Source: Mesorhizobium kowhaii (lineage in GTDB: Bacteria; Pseudomonadota; Alphaproteobacteria; Rhizobiales; Rhizobiaceae). From it: a DNA stretch of 64,000 nucleotides. Position 1 is the first letter of the stretch. The number at the start of each line of letters is the position of its first letter. Positions 41,337-50,728 of the stretch are shown here, in pieces. Below the pieces are notes generated by a model. It saw only the letters and a list, made by a program, of their open reading frames with translations, was not told where the DNA came from and searched no databases. The stretch is from assembly GCF_003253745.1 (NCBI RefSeq), contig NZ_MZXV01000013.1:806001-870000 (forward strand), given 5' to 3'. The position numbers and the translations under genes were made by a program.

Positions 41337-43994
41337 TTGACGTCGACCGTCGACCCAATCAGCCTTCCTCAAAGAGCCGCCTCGAACGATACCGAGATCG
41401 ATCGCGCGGCTCTGGCTAGGCTTTTGGTCGAAATTGCCCGGAACGTCGATCCGGACCATCATGCGCGTTTCGACGGAGTTCCAACCGCCGATCGTCGCAT
41501 GGAAACGCTGCGCCAGTTGCTGGTCGGCCGCGAAATTTCGGAGCTTTCACGAGTTACGCATCTGCTGGGCGAACCGGAGCAGCTTGCGACTGCAGTGGGG
41601 GGCGTTCTCCCCAGTGCAGCCGCACGGGCGTCTCATGCGCAACTCGGCGAGGCCCTTGCGCCAGCTGTCGAGAGGGCTGTGCAACGGTCGATCCAGAAGA
41701 GCCCGCGCACGCTGACGGATATATTGTACCCGGTGTTTCTGCCGGCAATTCGCAAGTCGATCGGGGAAAAGATCGACCAGACCTTTCAGTCGCTGAATGA
41801 AACTTTAAGACATATATTTACCTGGCATGGGCTCAAGTGGAGATTTGAATCTTGGAGAACTGGTGCTAGCTTCTCGGAAGTTGTTCTGAAGCACTCTCTT
41901 GTCTATCGTGTAGAACATGTCTTTCTCATTAGCCGAAATTCCGGGCTTTTGATCGCGCATGTAACTGCCGATAATGCAACGAGCGAGGATCCTCAACTCA
42001 TTTCTTCGATGCTTAGTGCAATTCAAGATTTCGTGAAAGATTCATTTAACGAAAAAGAACAGAGCAGTCTGGACACTATCCGTTTTGGCGACCTTCGTCT
42101 CTGGTCGGAAGTTGGCCAGTTTGCGACCTTGGTTTCGGTGATCCGGGGAAATCCGCCAGAGGAATTACATGAAATAGTTCGCGATGTATTGCTTCGTATC
42201 CATGAGGAATCCTCAGAGGCTTTAGGGGAGTTTGACGGCGACGGTTCGCAGTTGGCCGGCGTAGAGGCGCAGTTGCAGACATGCGTCGAGCTGAAGCAGG
42301 AGGAATCAAACCAGGGATTTCCATGGCTGGTGGTGGCTGTGGCCGTGCTGTTTTTGAGTCTGGCAGGCGGTTGGTTCTTTCTTTCCTGGCAATCCGGGCA
42401 GCGCTGGCAGGCCTATGTGTCGCGACTGGGGACCCAGCCGGGCATCATCGTGTCCGAACAAAAGATACGCTACGGTCAATTCTATATTGCCGGCCTGAGA
42501 GACCCGCTTGCCGCCGACCCGCAGTCGCTGTTGTCCGGAACGCAGGTCGATCCCGCCCGCGTTCATTCGCAGTGGCAATTCTATCAGAGCCTTGAGCCGG
42601 AGTTCGTGTTGAAGCGGCTGACGGCGTCGCTGGCTCCGCCGGATTCGGTACGACTTTCGATCGTCAATGATCGCATCGTTGCCGAGGGTGAGGCTCCTGC
42701 CACGTGGATCAAGCGGGCGCAGGCCGCCGCCCAGCAGCTTTCGGCAGGCGGCCCGGTATTCGATATCTCCAGGGTCCGTGATGTAAGCCCCGAAGAACGC
42801 GAGGCGGAGCGCTGGCAGGCCTATGTGTCGCGACTGGGGGCCCAGCCGGGCATCATCGTTGCCGAACAAAAGATACGCGATGGCCAATTCTATATTGCCG
42901 GCCTGAGAGACCCGCTTGGCGCCGACCCGCAGTCGCTGTTGTCCGGAACGCAGATCGATCCCGCCCGCGTTCATTCGCAGTGGCAATTCTATCAGAGCCT
43001 GGAGCCGGCGTTCGTGCTGAAGCGACTGATGGCCTCGCTGTATCCGCCGGATACAGTACGACTTTCGATCGTCAATGATCGCATCGTTGCCGAGGGTGAG
43101 GCTCCCGACACCTGGATAGATCGGGCGCGCGCAGCGGCCCGACAGCTTTCGGCAGGCGGACCGGAATTCGACATCTCCAAGGTTCGTGACGTGAGCCCCG
43201 AAGCACGCGCGGCGGAGCACTGGCAATATTATGTGTCGCGACTTGAGGCCCAATCGGGAATCATCGTCGCCCAACAAACGGCGAGGGGCGGACATTTCTA
43301 CATTTCCGGTCTGAGAGACCCGCTTGCCGCCGACCCGCAAGCTCTGCTGTCCGGAACGGAGGTTGATCCTGCCCGCGTTCATGCACAGTGGCAATTCTAT
43401 CAGAGCCTTGAGCCGGAGTTCGTGTTGAAGCGGCTGACGGCGTCGCTGACCCCGCCGAAATCGGTTCTGCTTTCGATCGTCCAGGGTCGCATCGTTGTCG
43501 TGGGTGAGGCTCCTGTCGGCTGGATCAACCGGGCGCGGGCCGCCGCCGAACAACTTTCGGCGGACGGAGTGGTTCTGGATGTCTCACAGCTGCGTGAGTT
43601 GAACCTTGCAGAACTCAATCACTTGAGAGAGGCCATCCAGGCGACCGATATTTTCTTCTATTCCGGCAAAGCTGTGCCGGGACCAGAGCAGACGCCGGTT
43701 CTCGACAGATTGGCGGATCAATTAAAGGAATTCGCCCAAAGTGCCCGCAAGTCAGGCGTAACAGCGCGGTTCATGTTGACCGGCCATTCGGACGGCACGG
43801 GCCGTGAGACGGCCAACGTGTCGATCAGCGCCGCCCGCGCCGAGGCAGTTCGTGCGCTTCTCAACAGGCGCGGCGTCGCTCCGGAACTGCTGCTGGTTCG
43901 GGGCGCGGGCACCTTTGAGCCGGTGGTGCCTGAAAATAGTCAAACTGGTAGCTCCACCAATCGCCGGGTTTCGGTTACGGTAAACCTGGACTAG
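41337..43994 (+). CDS. transmembrane protein with three internal repeats and C-terminal OmpA domain
   Basis: 885 residues from a TTG start. Residues 1-310 are cytoplasmic and end in acidic, Gln-rich sequence. A single membrane helix (WLVVAVAVLFLSLAGGWFFL) lies near 325-345. Three tandem units of 136 residues follow (each starting about HWQ/RWQAYVSRLG, containing YIAGLRDPL, VHSQWQFYQSLEP and a BON-like strand set LSIVNDRIVAEGEAP). The last 130 residues are an OmpA/MotB peptidoglycan-binding domain (TDIFFYSGKAVPGPEQ, LTGHSDGTGRETANVSISAARAEAV, SSTNRRVSVTV). The predicted layout is cytoplasm-membrane-periplasm, anchored to peptidoglycan. Confidence 0.85.
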   Translation: MTSTVDPISLPQRAASNDTEIDRAALARLLVEIARNVDPDHHARFDGVPTADRRMETLRQLLVGREISELSRVTHLLGEPEQLATAVGGVLPSAAARASHAQLGEALAPAVERAVQRSIQKSPRTLTDILYPVFLPAIRKSIGEKIDQTFQSLNETLRHIFTWHGLKWRFESWRTGASFSEVVLKHSLVYRVEHVFLISRNSGLLIAHVTADNATSEDPQLISSMLSAIQDFVKDSFNEKEQSSLDTIRFGDLRLWSEVGQFATLVSVIRGNPPEELHEIVRDVLLRIHEESSEALGEFDGDGSQLAGVEAQLQTCVELKQEESNQGFPWLVVAVAVLFLSLAGGWFFLSWQSGQRWQAYVSRLGTQPGIIVSEQKIRYGQFYIAGLRDPLAADPQSLLSGTQVDPARVHSQWQFYQSLEPEFVLKRLTASLAPPDSVRLSIVNDRIVAEGEAPATWIKRAQAAAQQLSAGGPVFDISRVRDVSPEEREAERWQAYVSRLGAQPGIIVAEQKIRDGQFYIAGLRDPLGADPQSLLSGTQIDPARVHSQWQFYQSLEPAFVLKRLMASLYPPDTVRLSIVNDRIVAEGEAPDTWIDRARAAARQLSAGGPEFDISKVRDVSPEARAAEHWQYYVSRLEAQSGIIVAQQTARGGHFYISGLRDPLAADPQALLSGTEVDPARVHAQWQFYQSLEPEFVLKRLTASLTPPKSVLLSIVQGRIVVVGEAPVGWINRARAAAEQLSADGVVLDVSQLRELNLAELNHLREAIQATDIFFYSGKAVPGPEQTPVLDRLADQLKEFAQSARKSGVTARFMLTGHSDGTGRETANVSISAARAEAVRALLNRRGVAPELLLVRGAGTFEPVVPENSQTGSSTNRRVSVTVNLD
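42402..43625 (+). repeat. three tandem 408-bp coding repeats
   Basis: Units start at 42402, 42810 and 43218, exactly 408 bases apart. Units 1 and 2 are nearly identical in DNA over long stretches and unit 3 has diverged more. This indicates recent duplication or gene conversion within the OmpA-domain gene. Confidence 0.9.
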
Positions 43995-44007
43995 GGCGGG
44001 GCCCAGG

Positions 44008-44502
44008 ATGTTGCAAAAAAAGATCTGCATGTTGGGCGGGTTCTCTGTCGGAAAGACGAGTCTGGTTCGCAGGTTTGTGCAAAGCATCTTTTCAGAAACC
44101 TACTTGACCACGGTGGGAGTGAAAATCGACAAGAAGAGTGTCGCACTCCCGGGCAAAACCGTGGATCTGATTTTGTGGGATTTGGCCGGCGAAGACGATA
44201 TCGGCTCATTCCGCGTCAGCCATGTGCGAGGTGCGACCGGGCTCGTGCTTGTCGTCGATGGAACCCGCGCCGCTACTCTTGCCGCGGCGCTCACGCTGCG
44301 CGAGCGGGTCGAGGCCGAATTCGGCGCTATGCCGTTTGTATTGCTGTTCAACAAATCCGATCTGGCCGATCGGTGGGAAATATCGGATAGTGAGATTGAC
44401 AACCTGAGGCAACTTGGATGGCAAATCTATCTAACAAGTGCGCTTTCCGGTGAACATGTCGATGATGCGTTTCGTCAACTTGCTTCGATGGTCACCAAAT
44501 AG
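44008..44502 (+). CDS. Rab/Ras-like small GTPase
   Basis: 164 residues with all G motifs of a Ras-superfamily GTPase: G1 GGFSVGKTSLV, G2 Thr in TYLTTVGVKI, G3 LWDLAGEDD, G4 LFNKSDLAD, G5 YLTSALSG. It lacks C-terminal lipidation cysteines. In place of the switch II Gln (DxxGQ) it has Glu (DLAGED), which may change GTP hydrolysis. Bacterial Rab-like GTPases are known but few have an assigned role. It starts 13 bases after the OmpA-domain gene and ends 3 bases before the cyclase gene, so the three are certainly co-transcribed, and the GTPase may control the cyclase. Confidence 0.9.
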   Translation: MLQKKICMLGGFSVGKTSLVRRFVQSIFSETYLTTVGVKIDKKSVALPGKTVDLILWDLAGEDDIGSFRVSHVRGATGLVLVVDGTRAATLAAALTLRERVEAEFGAMPFVLLFNKSDLADRWEISDSEIDNLRQLGWQIYLTSALSGEHVDDAFRQLASMVTK

Positions 44503-44505
44503 ACC

Positions 44506-45576
44506 ATGCATAGATTGCCAAAAGAAGTCGGAAGCTGGATTTACAATTTCTTCTACAACGAGCACTCTATCGCATATGTGAAAATTGACGCCCAGCTTTG
44601 CATAGCGGCGAAGGGCGGTAACGTTAAACATTACGGGCTCTCATCCCTGCGCATCGGTAAGCCTGTTACCGATCAGCTTGAATTCATGGAGGGTTTGCTG
44701 CCTTGCCCGGAGCTTCCATATCATATGGCCATGGTCGAACTGCCCAGCGGGCGCGTCGCGGACCTTCATCTTTTTGCTGACGACGACTGCGTGTGGCTGC
44801 TCTTTCTTGACGCCACTGCCGAACGCGACAACAAGCAGCGGCTTCAACAGAAGGCTTATGAAATGACGCTCCTGCAAGAGAGGGAGCGTCAACTCAACGA
44901 GAAATTACAATCGACGAACGAGGCGTTGAGGAAGAGCCAAGAGGGATTGTCGCGTGAATACCAGCGCGCCGAATCCCTGCTCCTCAACATTCTTCCGGCG
45001 TCGATCGCGGAGCGGTTGAAAGCGCACAAAAAAATTGCCGACAACCACGCAGAGGTGAGTGTGCTTTTTGCCGACATCGTCGGTTTTACGGAAAGAGCGC
45101 GCAGCGTCGGAGCCGTGACGACGCTCGCTATTTTAAATTATTTCTTCAAGGCGGCGGATCGGCTCTCTGAACGATACGGCTGCGAAAAGATCAAGACAAT
45201 CGGCGATTGTGTGATGGTGGTCGCTGGCCTGCCCACCGCGCGATCCGATCATGCAAAGGCCCTCGCGCATTATGCGGTTGAACTGCGGAAGGCGGTCAAG
45301 CGCGAACGCTTCGCAGGAGAACCGATAAGACTGAGAATTGGAATTCACTCGGGGCCAATCGTCGCGGGCGTCATAGGCAAGAGGCGGTTCGCTTATGACC
45401 TGTGGGGTGAGACCGTTAATCTCGCCTCACGTATTCAAACGTCCGCGGAGCCCGATGAAATCCGTATTTCGGATGCAACTTACCAACTGCTTGGACCAAA
45501 GTTTGCTTGCGACCCACTCGGGGAAACGGAATTGCGTGGTGCAGGTCGTGTCCGAATGTGGCGGCTCCCGGCCTGA
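44506..45576 (+). CDS. class III adenylate cyclase, cytoplasmic
   Basis: 356 residues. The N-terminal 115 residues look like a PAS-type sensor (SIAYVKIDAQLCIAAKGG, LELPYHMAMVELPSGRV-type strands). A coiled-coil linker follows (LQQKAYEMTLLQERERQLNEKL), then the H-NOX-associated/cyclase helix LLLNILPASIAERL and a catalytic domain: metal Asp in VLFADIVGFTER, base-recognising Lys and second Asp in KIKTIGDCVMV, and YDLWGETVNLASRI with its Asn and Arg. All residues for ATP cyclisation are present. Last gene of the four-gene operon. A dispersed repeat follows. Confidence 0.92.
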   Translation: MHRLPKEVGSWIYNFFYNEHSIAYVKIDAQLCIAAKGGNVKHYGLSSLRIGKPVTDQLEFMEGLLPCPELPYHMAMVELPSGRVADLHLFADDDCVWLLFLDATAERDNKQRLQQKAYEMTLLQERERQLNEKLQSTNEALRKSQEGLSREYQRAESLLLNILPASIAERLKAHKKIADNHAEVSVLFADIVGFTERARSVGAVTTLAILNYFFKAADRLSERYGCEKIKTIGDCVMVVAGLPTARSDHAKALAHYAVELRKAVKRERFAGEPIRLRIGIHSGPIVAGVIGKRRFAYDLWGETVNLASRIQTSAEPDEIRISDATYQLLGPKFACDPLGETELRGAGRVRMWRLPA

Positions 45577-45622
45577 TTTGCCGCTTGGCAGTGCCGACCC
45601 TGGAGCGCATTGCATCTCAAGC

Positions 45623-45729
45623 TAATGCATGTCGCTCAAAAGTGGCCCCCTGGTTTTGAGACAACGACGTGCATAGAAACAAAGGCTTAAAGCGCGTCGC
45701 ATGAATCCGTTTCGACGCGACGCGCTTTA
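45623..45729 (-). repeat. dispersed double-hairpin element, copy 2 (inverted)
   Basis: The reverse complement is about 93% identical to 19096-19200, with both hairpins kept. It lies between the cyclase stop and the minC promoter. The rest of the spacer to 46047 shows a small hairpin (GTCCTG-N8-CAGGAC near 45800) and a CtrA-type box but no gene. Confidence 0.85.
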
Positions 45730-45987
45730 GTCAAACATCATGGTTTCGAATGTCCGCAGAGGTGCGCGAAGCAGTGACCACCGAGCGACCGCCAAAGGTC
45801 TGTCCTGGGTCAACTCAGGACATCGGATCCTGAGATTTAACGTCTGCTATCGTTCTTGCCTGCACCGCAAGCGGACCTACTGCTTGCGGCCCATATCAAG
45901 ACGTTCGGCATGTAGCTGGTCAGCGTTCGATACTGACCCTAGTCGACCTTCCATTTCTCGCGCTGCCGGCCAAGTTGCACCCCCTTA

Positions 45988-46003
45988 TTAACCTTTCGTT
46001 AAC
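45988..46003. promoter_or_regulatory. CtrA-type box upstream of minC
   Basis: TTAA-CCTTTCG-TTAAC fits the CtrA consensus TTAA-N7-TTAAC exactly and lies 45 bases before the minC start. CtrA is the alphaproteobacterial cell-cycle regulator. Confidence 0.7.
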
Positions 46004-46047
46004 CATTCACTCGCTAGCGTTTACCTATCAGTAAGGATTCGCCGCCA

Positions 46048-46872
46048 GTGACTTTTGCCGCTCCCCTCGAGGCCAAATCCATTCGCTTTCGCGCCCGCTC
46101 GTTCGTCGCGTTCACATTGACTCCTGAAGGTCCATTGGCGGCCTGGCTGGAGGGGCTCGATCACTGGATCGGCAACTCGCCGGGCTATTTTGCCGGCCGC
46201 CCGGTGCTGCTCGATCTGAACACGATGAAGCCCGGGGCGAGCGAGATCGCGGCGCTGGTGGCGGAACTCGCCACGCGCGGCATCCGCATCTATGCCATCG
46301 AGCTTGAAGGGGCCTCGCTTGGCGCCGAATTGCCGCCGGTGCTGACCGGCGCCAAGGAGGCGACGACCGATGGCCTGCTGCCCGGCCGCAAGGCGAGGGC
46401 GGACGAGAAGGCCGAGGCCACCGCGCCAGAGGTTCGTGCCGACGCGGAACGTGCAGGCGCTGGACGCGCCGATGTGGGGCGCGCGCAGGCTGACAAGGTT
46501 GGCGCAAGCAAAGCAGGCGAGAGCGAGCCGCAGGTTGGGCAGGAAGCTTCGGGCACGCTGATGATCAAGTCGCCGATCCGCTCCGGCCAGGCGATCGTGC
46601 ATCCGCATGGCGATGTCATCGTGCTCGGCTCGGTCGCTTCCGGTTCGGAGATCATCGCGGCGGGGTCGATCCATGTCTACGGCACGCTGCGCGGGCGCGC
46701 TTCGGCGGGCGCGCTCGGCAACAAAGGCGCGCGCATCTTCTGCCGCCGCAACGAGGCCGAGCTGCTGGCGGTCGACGGCTGGTACGTGACCGCCGAGGAG
46801 ATGGATTCGCGCGGCAAGCCAGTGCAGGCATTTCTCGACGGTGGCGCGCTGCGCGTCGTGCCGCTCAGCTGA
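46048..46872 (+). CDS. minC: septum site-determining protein MinC
   Basis: 274 residues from GTG 46048, preceded by AAGGA. The N-terminal domain (LTPEGPLAAWLEGLDHWIG, RPVLLDLNTM) binds FtsZ. A charged Ala/Glu/Arg-rich linker (about 110-160) follows, then the C-terminal beta-helix (SPIRSGQAIVHPHGDVIVLGSVASGSEIIAAGSIHVYG and GRASAG) that dimerises and binds MinD. It inhibits Z-ring assembly away from midcell. First gene of minCDE, with a CtrA-type box upstream. Confidence 0.95.
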   Translation: MTFAAPLEAKSIRFRARSFVAFTLTPEGPLAAWLEGLDHWIGNSPGYFAGRPVLLDLNTMKPGASEIAALVAELATRGIRIYAIELEGASLGAELPPVLTGAKEATTDGLLPGRKARADEKAEATAPEVRADAERAGAGRADVGRAQADKVGASKAGESEPQVGQEASGTLMIKSPIRSGQAIVHPHGDVIVLGSVASGSEIIAAGSIHVYGTLRGRASAGALGNKGARIFCRRNEAELLAVDGWYVTAEEMDSRGKPVQAFLDGGALRVVPLS

Positions 46873-46932
46873 GCGGGCCGATATGGGCCGCTCGACCAAG
46901 AACAACAAAGCAACAACAACGGAGGCATTTTC

Positions 46933-47748
46933 ATGGGCAAGGTAGTGGTGGTCACCTCGGGCAAGGGGGGCGTCGGCAAGACGACCTCGACGGCAGCCCT
47001 GGGTGCCGCGGTCGCCAAGACCGGCAAGAAGGTGGCGCTTGTCGACTTCGACGTCGGCCTGCGCAACCTCGACCTGATCATGGGCGCCGAGCGCCGCGTG
47101 GTGTTCGACCTCGTCAACGTCATCCAGGGTTCGGCGAAGCTCTCGCAGGCGCTGATCCGCGACAAGCGGGTGGAGACGCTGTTCCTGCTGCCGGCCTCGC
47201 AGACGCGGGACAAGGATGCGCTGACCGAAGACGGCGTCGGCGAAGTCATCGACAAGCTGCGCTCGGTGTTCGACTACGTGTTCTGCGACAGCCCGGCCGG
47301 CATCGAGCGCGGCGCGCAGCTCGCCATGCGCTTTGCCGACGAGGCGGTCATCGTCACCAATCCGGAAGTGAGCTCGGTGCGCGATTCCGATCGCATCATC
47401 GGCCTGCTCGACGCCCGCACCTTGAGGGCAGAGCAGGGCGAGCAGATCGCCAAGCACGTGCTGGTCACGCGCTATGACGCGGCGCGCGCCGCACGCGGCG
47501 AAATGCTCTCCATCGACGATGTGCTGGAAATCCTGTCGACGCCGCTGCTCGGCATCATTCCCGAGAGCCAGGATGTGCTGAGGGCCTCCAACCTCGGTTC
47601 GCCGGTGACGCTGTCGGAGCCGCTGAATGCCGCAGCCAAGGCCTATATCGACGCCGCCAGGCGGCTCGAGGGCGAGGACTTGCCCGTCGTCGTGCCGTTC
47701 GAACGCAAGGGTTTTCTCGATCGTCTTTTGGGAAGGAGGGCGGCATGA
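46933..47748 (+). CDS. minD: septum site-determining ATPase MinD
   Basis: 271 residues, normal length. Deviant Walker [19 protein letters not shown] with both lysines, Walker A' [17 protein letters not shown], and Walker [18 protein letters not shown]. The C terminus KGFLDRLLG is the amphipathic membrane-targeting helix. It recruits MinC to the membrane and oscillates with MinE. It overlaps minE by ATGA. Confidence 0.97.
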   Translation: MGKVVVVTSGKGGVGKTTSTAALGAAVAKTGKKVALVDFDVGLRNLDLIMGAERRVVFDLVNVIQGSAKLSQALIRDKRVETLFLLPASQTRDKDALTEDGVGEVIDKLRSVFDYVFCDSPAGIERGAQLAMRFADEAVIVTNPEVSSVRDSDRIIGLLDARTLRAEQGEQIAKHVLVTRYDAARAARGEMLSIDDVLEILSTPLLGIIPESQDVLRASNLGSPVTLSEPLNAAAKAYIDAARRLEGEDLPVVVPFERKGFLDRLLGRRAA

Positions 47749-48017
47749 ACCTGCTCGACATCTTCAAGCGGCGCTCCAGCGCGCCGGTGGCGCGCGAGCG
47801 GCTGCAGGTGCTGCTCGCCTATGAGCGCCGCAACCGCAGCCAGCCCGACCTCGTCTCCATCCTGCGCGAGGAGATCATGGCCGTCATCGCCAAACACGTG
47901 CAGATCGACCAGGACTATCTGCAGGTCTCGATGGACCGCGGCGAGACCATGTCGACGCTGGAAATCGACATCCAGATCCCCAACAAGAGCGCCGTGCCGC
48001 TGGCGATGGCGGGCTGA
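47745..48017 (+). CDS. minE: cell division topological specificity factor MinE
   Basis: 90 residues. Membrane-targeting start [28 protein letters not shown], then [20 protein letters not shown] (MinD-activating helix) and the beta-strand dimer interface [22 protein letters not shown]. Start overlaps the minD stop. A GC-rich intergenic repeat follows to 48110. Confidence 0.96.
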   Translation: MNLLDIFKRRSSAPVARERLQVLLAYERRNRSQPDLVSILREEIMAVIAKHVQIDQDYLQVSMDRGETMSTLEIDIQIPNKSAVPLAMAG

Positions 48018-48189
48018 TTTTTTTTACCCGCCCCTGAAGGTCGCTGCGCAGCAGCGGCGTGGGGGGCGGCGCCACCCGCGCCGGCTGGCATTGTTAGGAC
48101 GTTGATAAGCATTTGGTAATACAAGCCGGGAATGAGCTGCTGGCTCGATTTGACGTGTAAAATGCCGTCTTTTTCGGCGGGGCCATGAC

Positions 48190-50394
48190 GTGCGCATCAA
48201 GAGCCTGATCATCCTCAGCATGACGAGCGCCGCGGCCTTGATCGGGCTGGTTGGCGGCCTCGCGATCTTTACACAGATGGCCGCGACCAAGTCGCTGGGT
48301 TTGACCGAAGCGACCAACGTCGCCCGGGAATTGGCCGACACGATCGTCTTCAAATCATCCGATGGCTCACCTTCGCTGTTCGAGCGGCCTGATGCGCTGC
48401 GCGAATTTCTGGAGCTGCAGCACCATCGCTCGCTCAGGGATTTCCTGGTCGTCGACCCCAACAAGATCCTGCTGGCCCATGCCGCCGACGAAGAACACAA
48501 GACCGGCGAGAAGTTCGATCACGACCCCGGCAACGAAGTCGGCCAGACTTTGGCGGATGGGATCCCGCGCAAGTTCAGCGATGCGCATGAAGCCAATGAC
48601 ATACTGGCCGTTGCGATCGAACATCCCAAGGATACGATCGTCGGCGCCGTGCTGCTGGAATACGATCCTTTGCTGCGCGCCGCCGAACAACGCACCAACA
48701 GCATGCTTTGGCTGGTTGGCCTCGGCGCGGCAGCCGCCGTACTGGTTGCGGCGGCATTCGCCTGGGGGCTGCTCCGCCGCTTCGGCGCCGGCCTGTCGGA
48801 CATGATGAGAGGCATGGAATCGCTGGCAAAAGGCGACGTCATGACGCGCATCGGCCACAGCCGCAAGGATGAGTTCGGGCAGTTGGCGCAGGGCTTTAAC
48901 ACCATGGCGGACGAGCTTGCATCCGCGCGCGCCCACATCGAGGATATCGTCCAGACGGCGGCCGAAGGCATCGCCGTGCTGAACAGCGATGGCAAGATTG
49001 CAAGCGTCAATCCCGCGGCGGCGGCGATGATCGGGCGGCGCGCCGACAAGATCGTCGGGCAGGACTGGGGCTCGGTCATCACAATGCGGGATCCGAGGGG
49101 AGCCGAGTTCGCTGCGGGAACGTCTCCCGTCGAGCAGGCCCTGACCACGGGCCGCCAGCACCAGAGCGAAGTGCGCCTGACCAAATCGGATGGCTCGCAT
49201 GTGCCTGTCATCGCCAGTTGCAGTCCGCTTAGCCGGTCCGACGGCGGCCTCGTGCTGACGCTCAGCGACATCAGCGAGCTGCGCCGCGCCGAAGGGGTTG
49301 TCAACGAGCGTGCCGATCAACTGGCGCTCCTCAACCGCGAACTGCACGAGAAGTCCGAAACCACGACCCGTCTGGTCAAGCTTGGCGAACTGCTCCAGGC
49401 CTGCGTCACCTTTCCGGAAGCGTTCTCGGTGGTCGGCACCGCCATGGCCGAGTTCCTCGGCGGCTTGAGCGGAACCGTTCACTTGACCAGCGCGTCGCGC
49501 AATTTGGTCGAGGAGATGGCGCATTGGGGCGACGTCCGCTCGAGCGCCACGCAATTTGCGCCGGAAGACTGCTGGGCGCTCAGACGCGGCCAGGAACATG
49601 TCACCGGCCCCGGCATGCTCACGCCGCGCTGCGCGCATATCACCGAGAACGGCAAGAAGGGCTATGTCTGCATGCCTCTGGCGGCGCAAGGCGAAACGCT
49701 GGGCATCCTTCATTTGTGCGAGCCGAATGCGGCCGAGAAGCCGCAATGGCTGGCTGAAAGACAGCAGATCCTGCGCGGCGTTGTCGACACGCTGGCGCTG
49801 GCGCTGGCAAATCTGCGCCTGCGCGAGACGCTGCGGCAACAGTCGATCCGCGATCCGAACACCGGTCTGTTCAACCGGCGATATCTCGAGGAGACGAGCA
49901 GCCGCGAACTGCGCCGGATGGAGCGCTCGGGCCAGCCGCTGGTGGTCATCATGCTCGATGTCGATCATTTCAAACAGTTCAACGATACGTTCGGCCACGA
50001 AGCCGGCGACCTTGTCCTGAAGCAGGTCGCCGCCACGTTGATCGAGCATGCCAGGGATAGCGATGTCGTGTCGCGCTACGGCGGTGAGGAGTTTGCCCTT
50101 GTCATGCCGGGAAGCTCGGTCCAGGAAGGTGCCGAGCGGGCAGAAACGCTGCGCCAGGCAATCAGGAAGCTTCATTTGACGCATCGCGGCCGAACGCTGG
50201 GCACCGTCACAGCCTCGTTCGGGGTCGCCGCCTATCCCGAGCATGGCGTGGGCTGGACCGAGTTGACCAATGCCGCGGATCACGCGCTCTACGATGCCAA
50301 GGGCAACGGGCGCGACCGGGTCGCCGTCGCGCTGGGCAACACGCCCGGCGAGCGCCCCCCGATCCAGTTGGTACCAGCCCCGAAAAGCAGCTGA
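48190..50394 (+). CDS. membrane diguanylate cyclase with HAMP, PAS, GAF-like and GGDEF domains
   Basis: 734 residues from GTG. Membrane helix at about 5-28, periplasmic sensor about 30-170, second helix about 172-194 (LVGLGAAAAVLVAAAFAWGLL), HAMP about 195-247, PAS about 252-365 (QTAAEGIAVLNSDGKIASVN), a GAF-like domain about 395-545 with three or four Cys (APEDCWALRRG, PRCAHITENG), and GGDEF about 555-720. The active site is RYGGEEFALV. The inhibitory I-site RxxD sits five residues before it (RDSDVVSRYGGEEF). It should make c-di-GMP. No EAL domain. It lies next to a polysaccharide cluster, a common c-di-GMP target. Confidence 0.92.
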   Translation: MRIKSLIILSMTSAAALIGLVGGLAIFTQMAATKSLGLTEATNVARELADTIVFKSSDGSPSLFERPDALREFLELQHHRSLRDFLVVDPNKILLAHAADEEHKTGEKFDHDPGNEVGQTLADGIPRKFSDAHEANDILAVAIEHPKDTIVGAVLLEYDPLLRAAEQRTNSMLWLVGLGAAAAVLVAAAFAWGLLRRFGAGLSDMMRGMESLAKGDVMTRIGHSRKDEFGQLAQGFNTMADELASARAHIEDIVQTAAEGIAVLNSDGKIASVNPAAAAMIGRRADKIVGQDWGSVITMRDPRGAEFAAGTSPVEQALTTGRQHQSEVRLTKSDGSHVPVIASCSPLSRSDGGLVLTLSDISELRRAEGVVNERADQLALLNRELHEKSETTTRLVKLGELLQACVTFPEAFSVVGTAMAEFLGGLSGTVHLTSASRNLVEEMAHWGDVRSSATQFAPEDCWALRRGQEHVTGPGMLTPRCAHITENGKKGYVCMPLAAQGETLGILHLCEPNAAEKPQWLAERQQILRGVVDTLALALANLRLRETLRQQSIRDPNTGLFNRRYLEETSSRELRRMERSGQPLVVIMLDVDHFKQFNDTFGHEAGDLVLKQVAATLIEHARDSDVVSRYGGEEFALVMPGSSVQEGAERAETLRQAIRKLHLTHRGRTLGTVTASFGVAAYPEHGVGWTELTNAADHALYDAKGNGRDRVAVALGNTPGERPPIQLVPAPKSS

Positions 50395-50728
50395 GACGCC
50401 TTTTGAGGTAGCCCTCAGTCTCGCCTGCGACAATCACCATGCCGTCTGCAAGCCGGGATGAGGTGAGTTTCTCGGCGGCACCCCCTGAAGGTCTCGCGCT
50501 GCGCCGCGGGCTTTTGCCGGGGCGCCCCACGGGTCTTGCCCACACCCGTGGGGCGAGGAACAAGTTTTCCACGGCCGCGGCATTGGTTGTCCACGGCATC
50601 CAAACCCCAAATGTCCCGAACTTGCCTCCCGCCAATGGGGGGCTTCCCCTACGCAATTAGCGGATGTAAGGATACATTAGCCATTTGTTAAGTACAGAGT
50701 TGGGGTATGGCGTAAGGGGAGTTCGGCC
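50395..50728. other. intergenic with GC-rich hairpins
   Basis: 334 bases. CGCCCCACGGGT (50523-50534) pairs with ACCCGTGGGGCG (50544-50555), a 12-base stem without U-tract. The upstream part is GC-rich in the style of other spacers here. From 50655 the sequence is more AT-rich and ends in AGGGGAG before the ATG at 50729, so the promoter of the polysaccharide cluster's first gene is probably there. Confidence 0.5.

Noticed and set aside
46021..47457. Reverse-strand frame of about 480 codons over minC and minD
   Set aside because: minC and minD are certain; the opposite frame is compositional.
48367..50433. Reverse-strand frame of about 690 codons over the diguanylate cyclase
   Set aside because: Shadow of the GGDEF gene; no domain, no Shine-Dalgarno.
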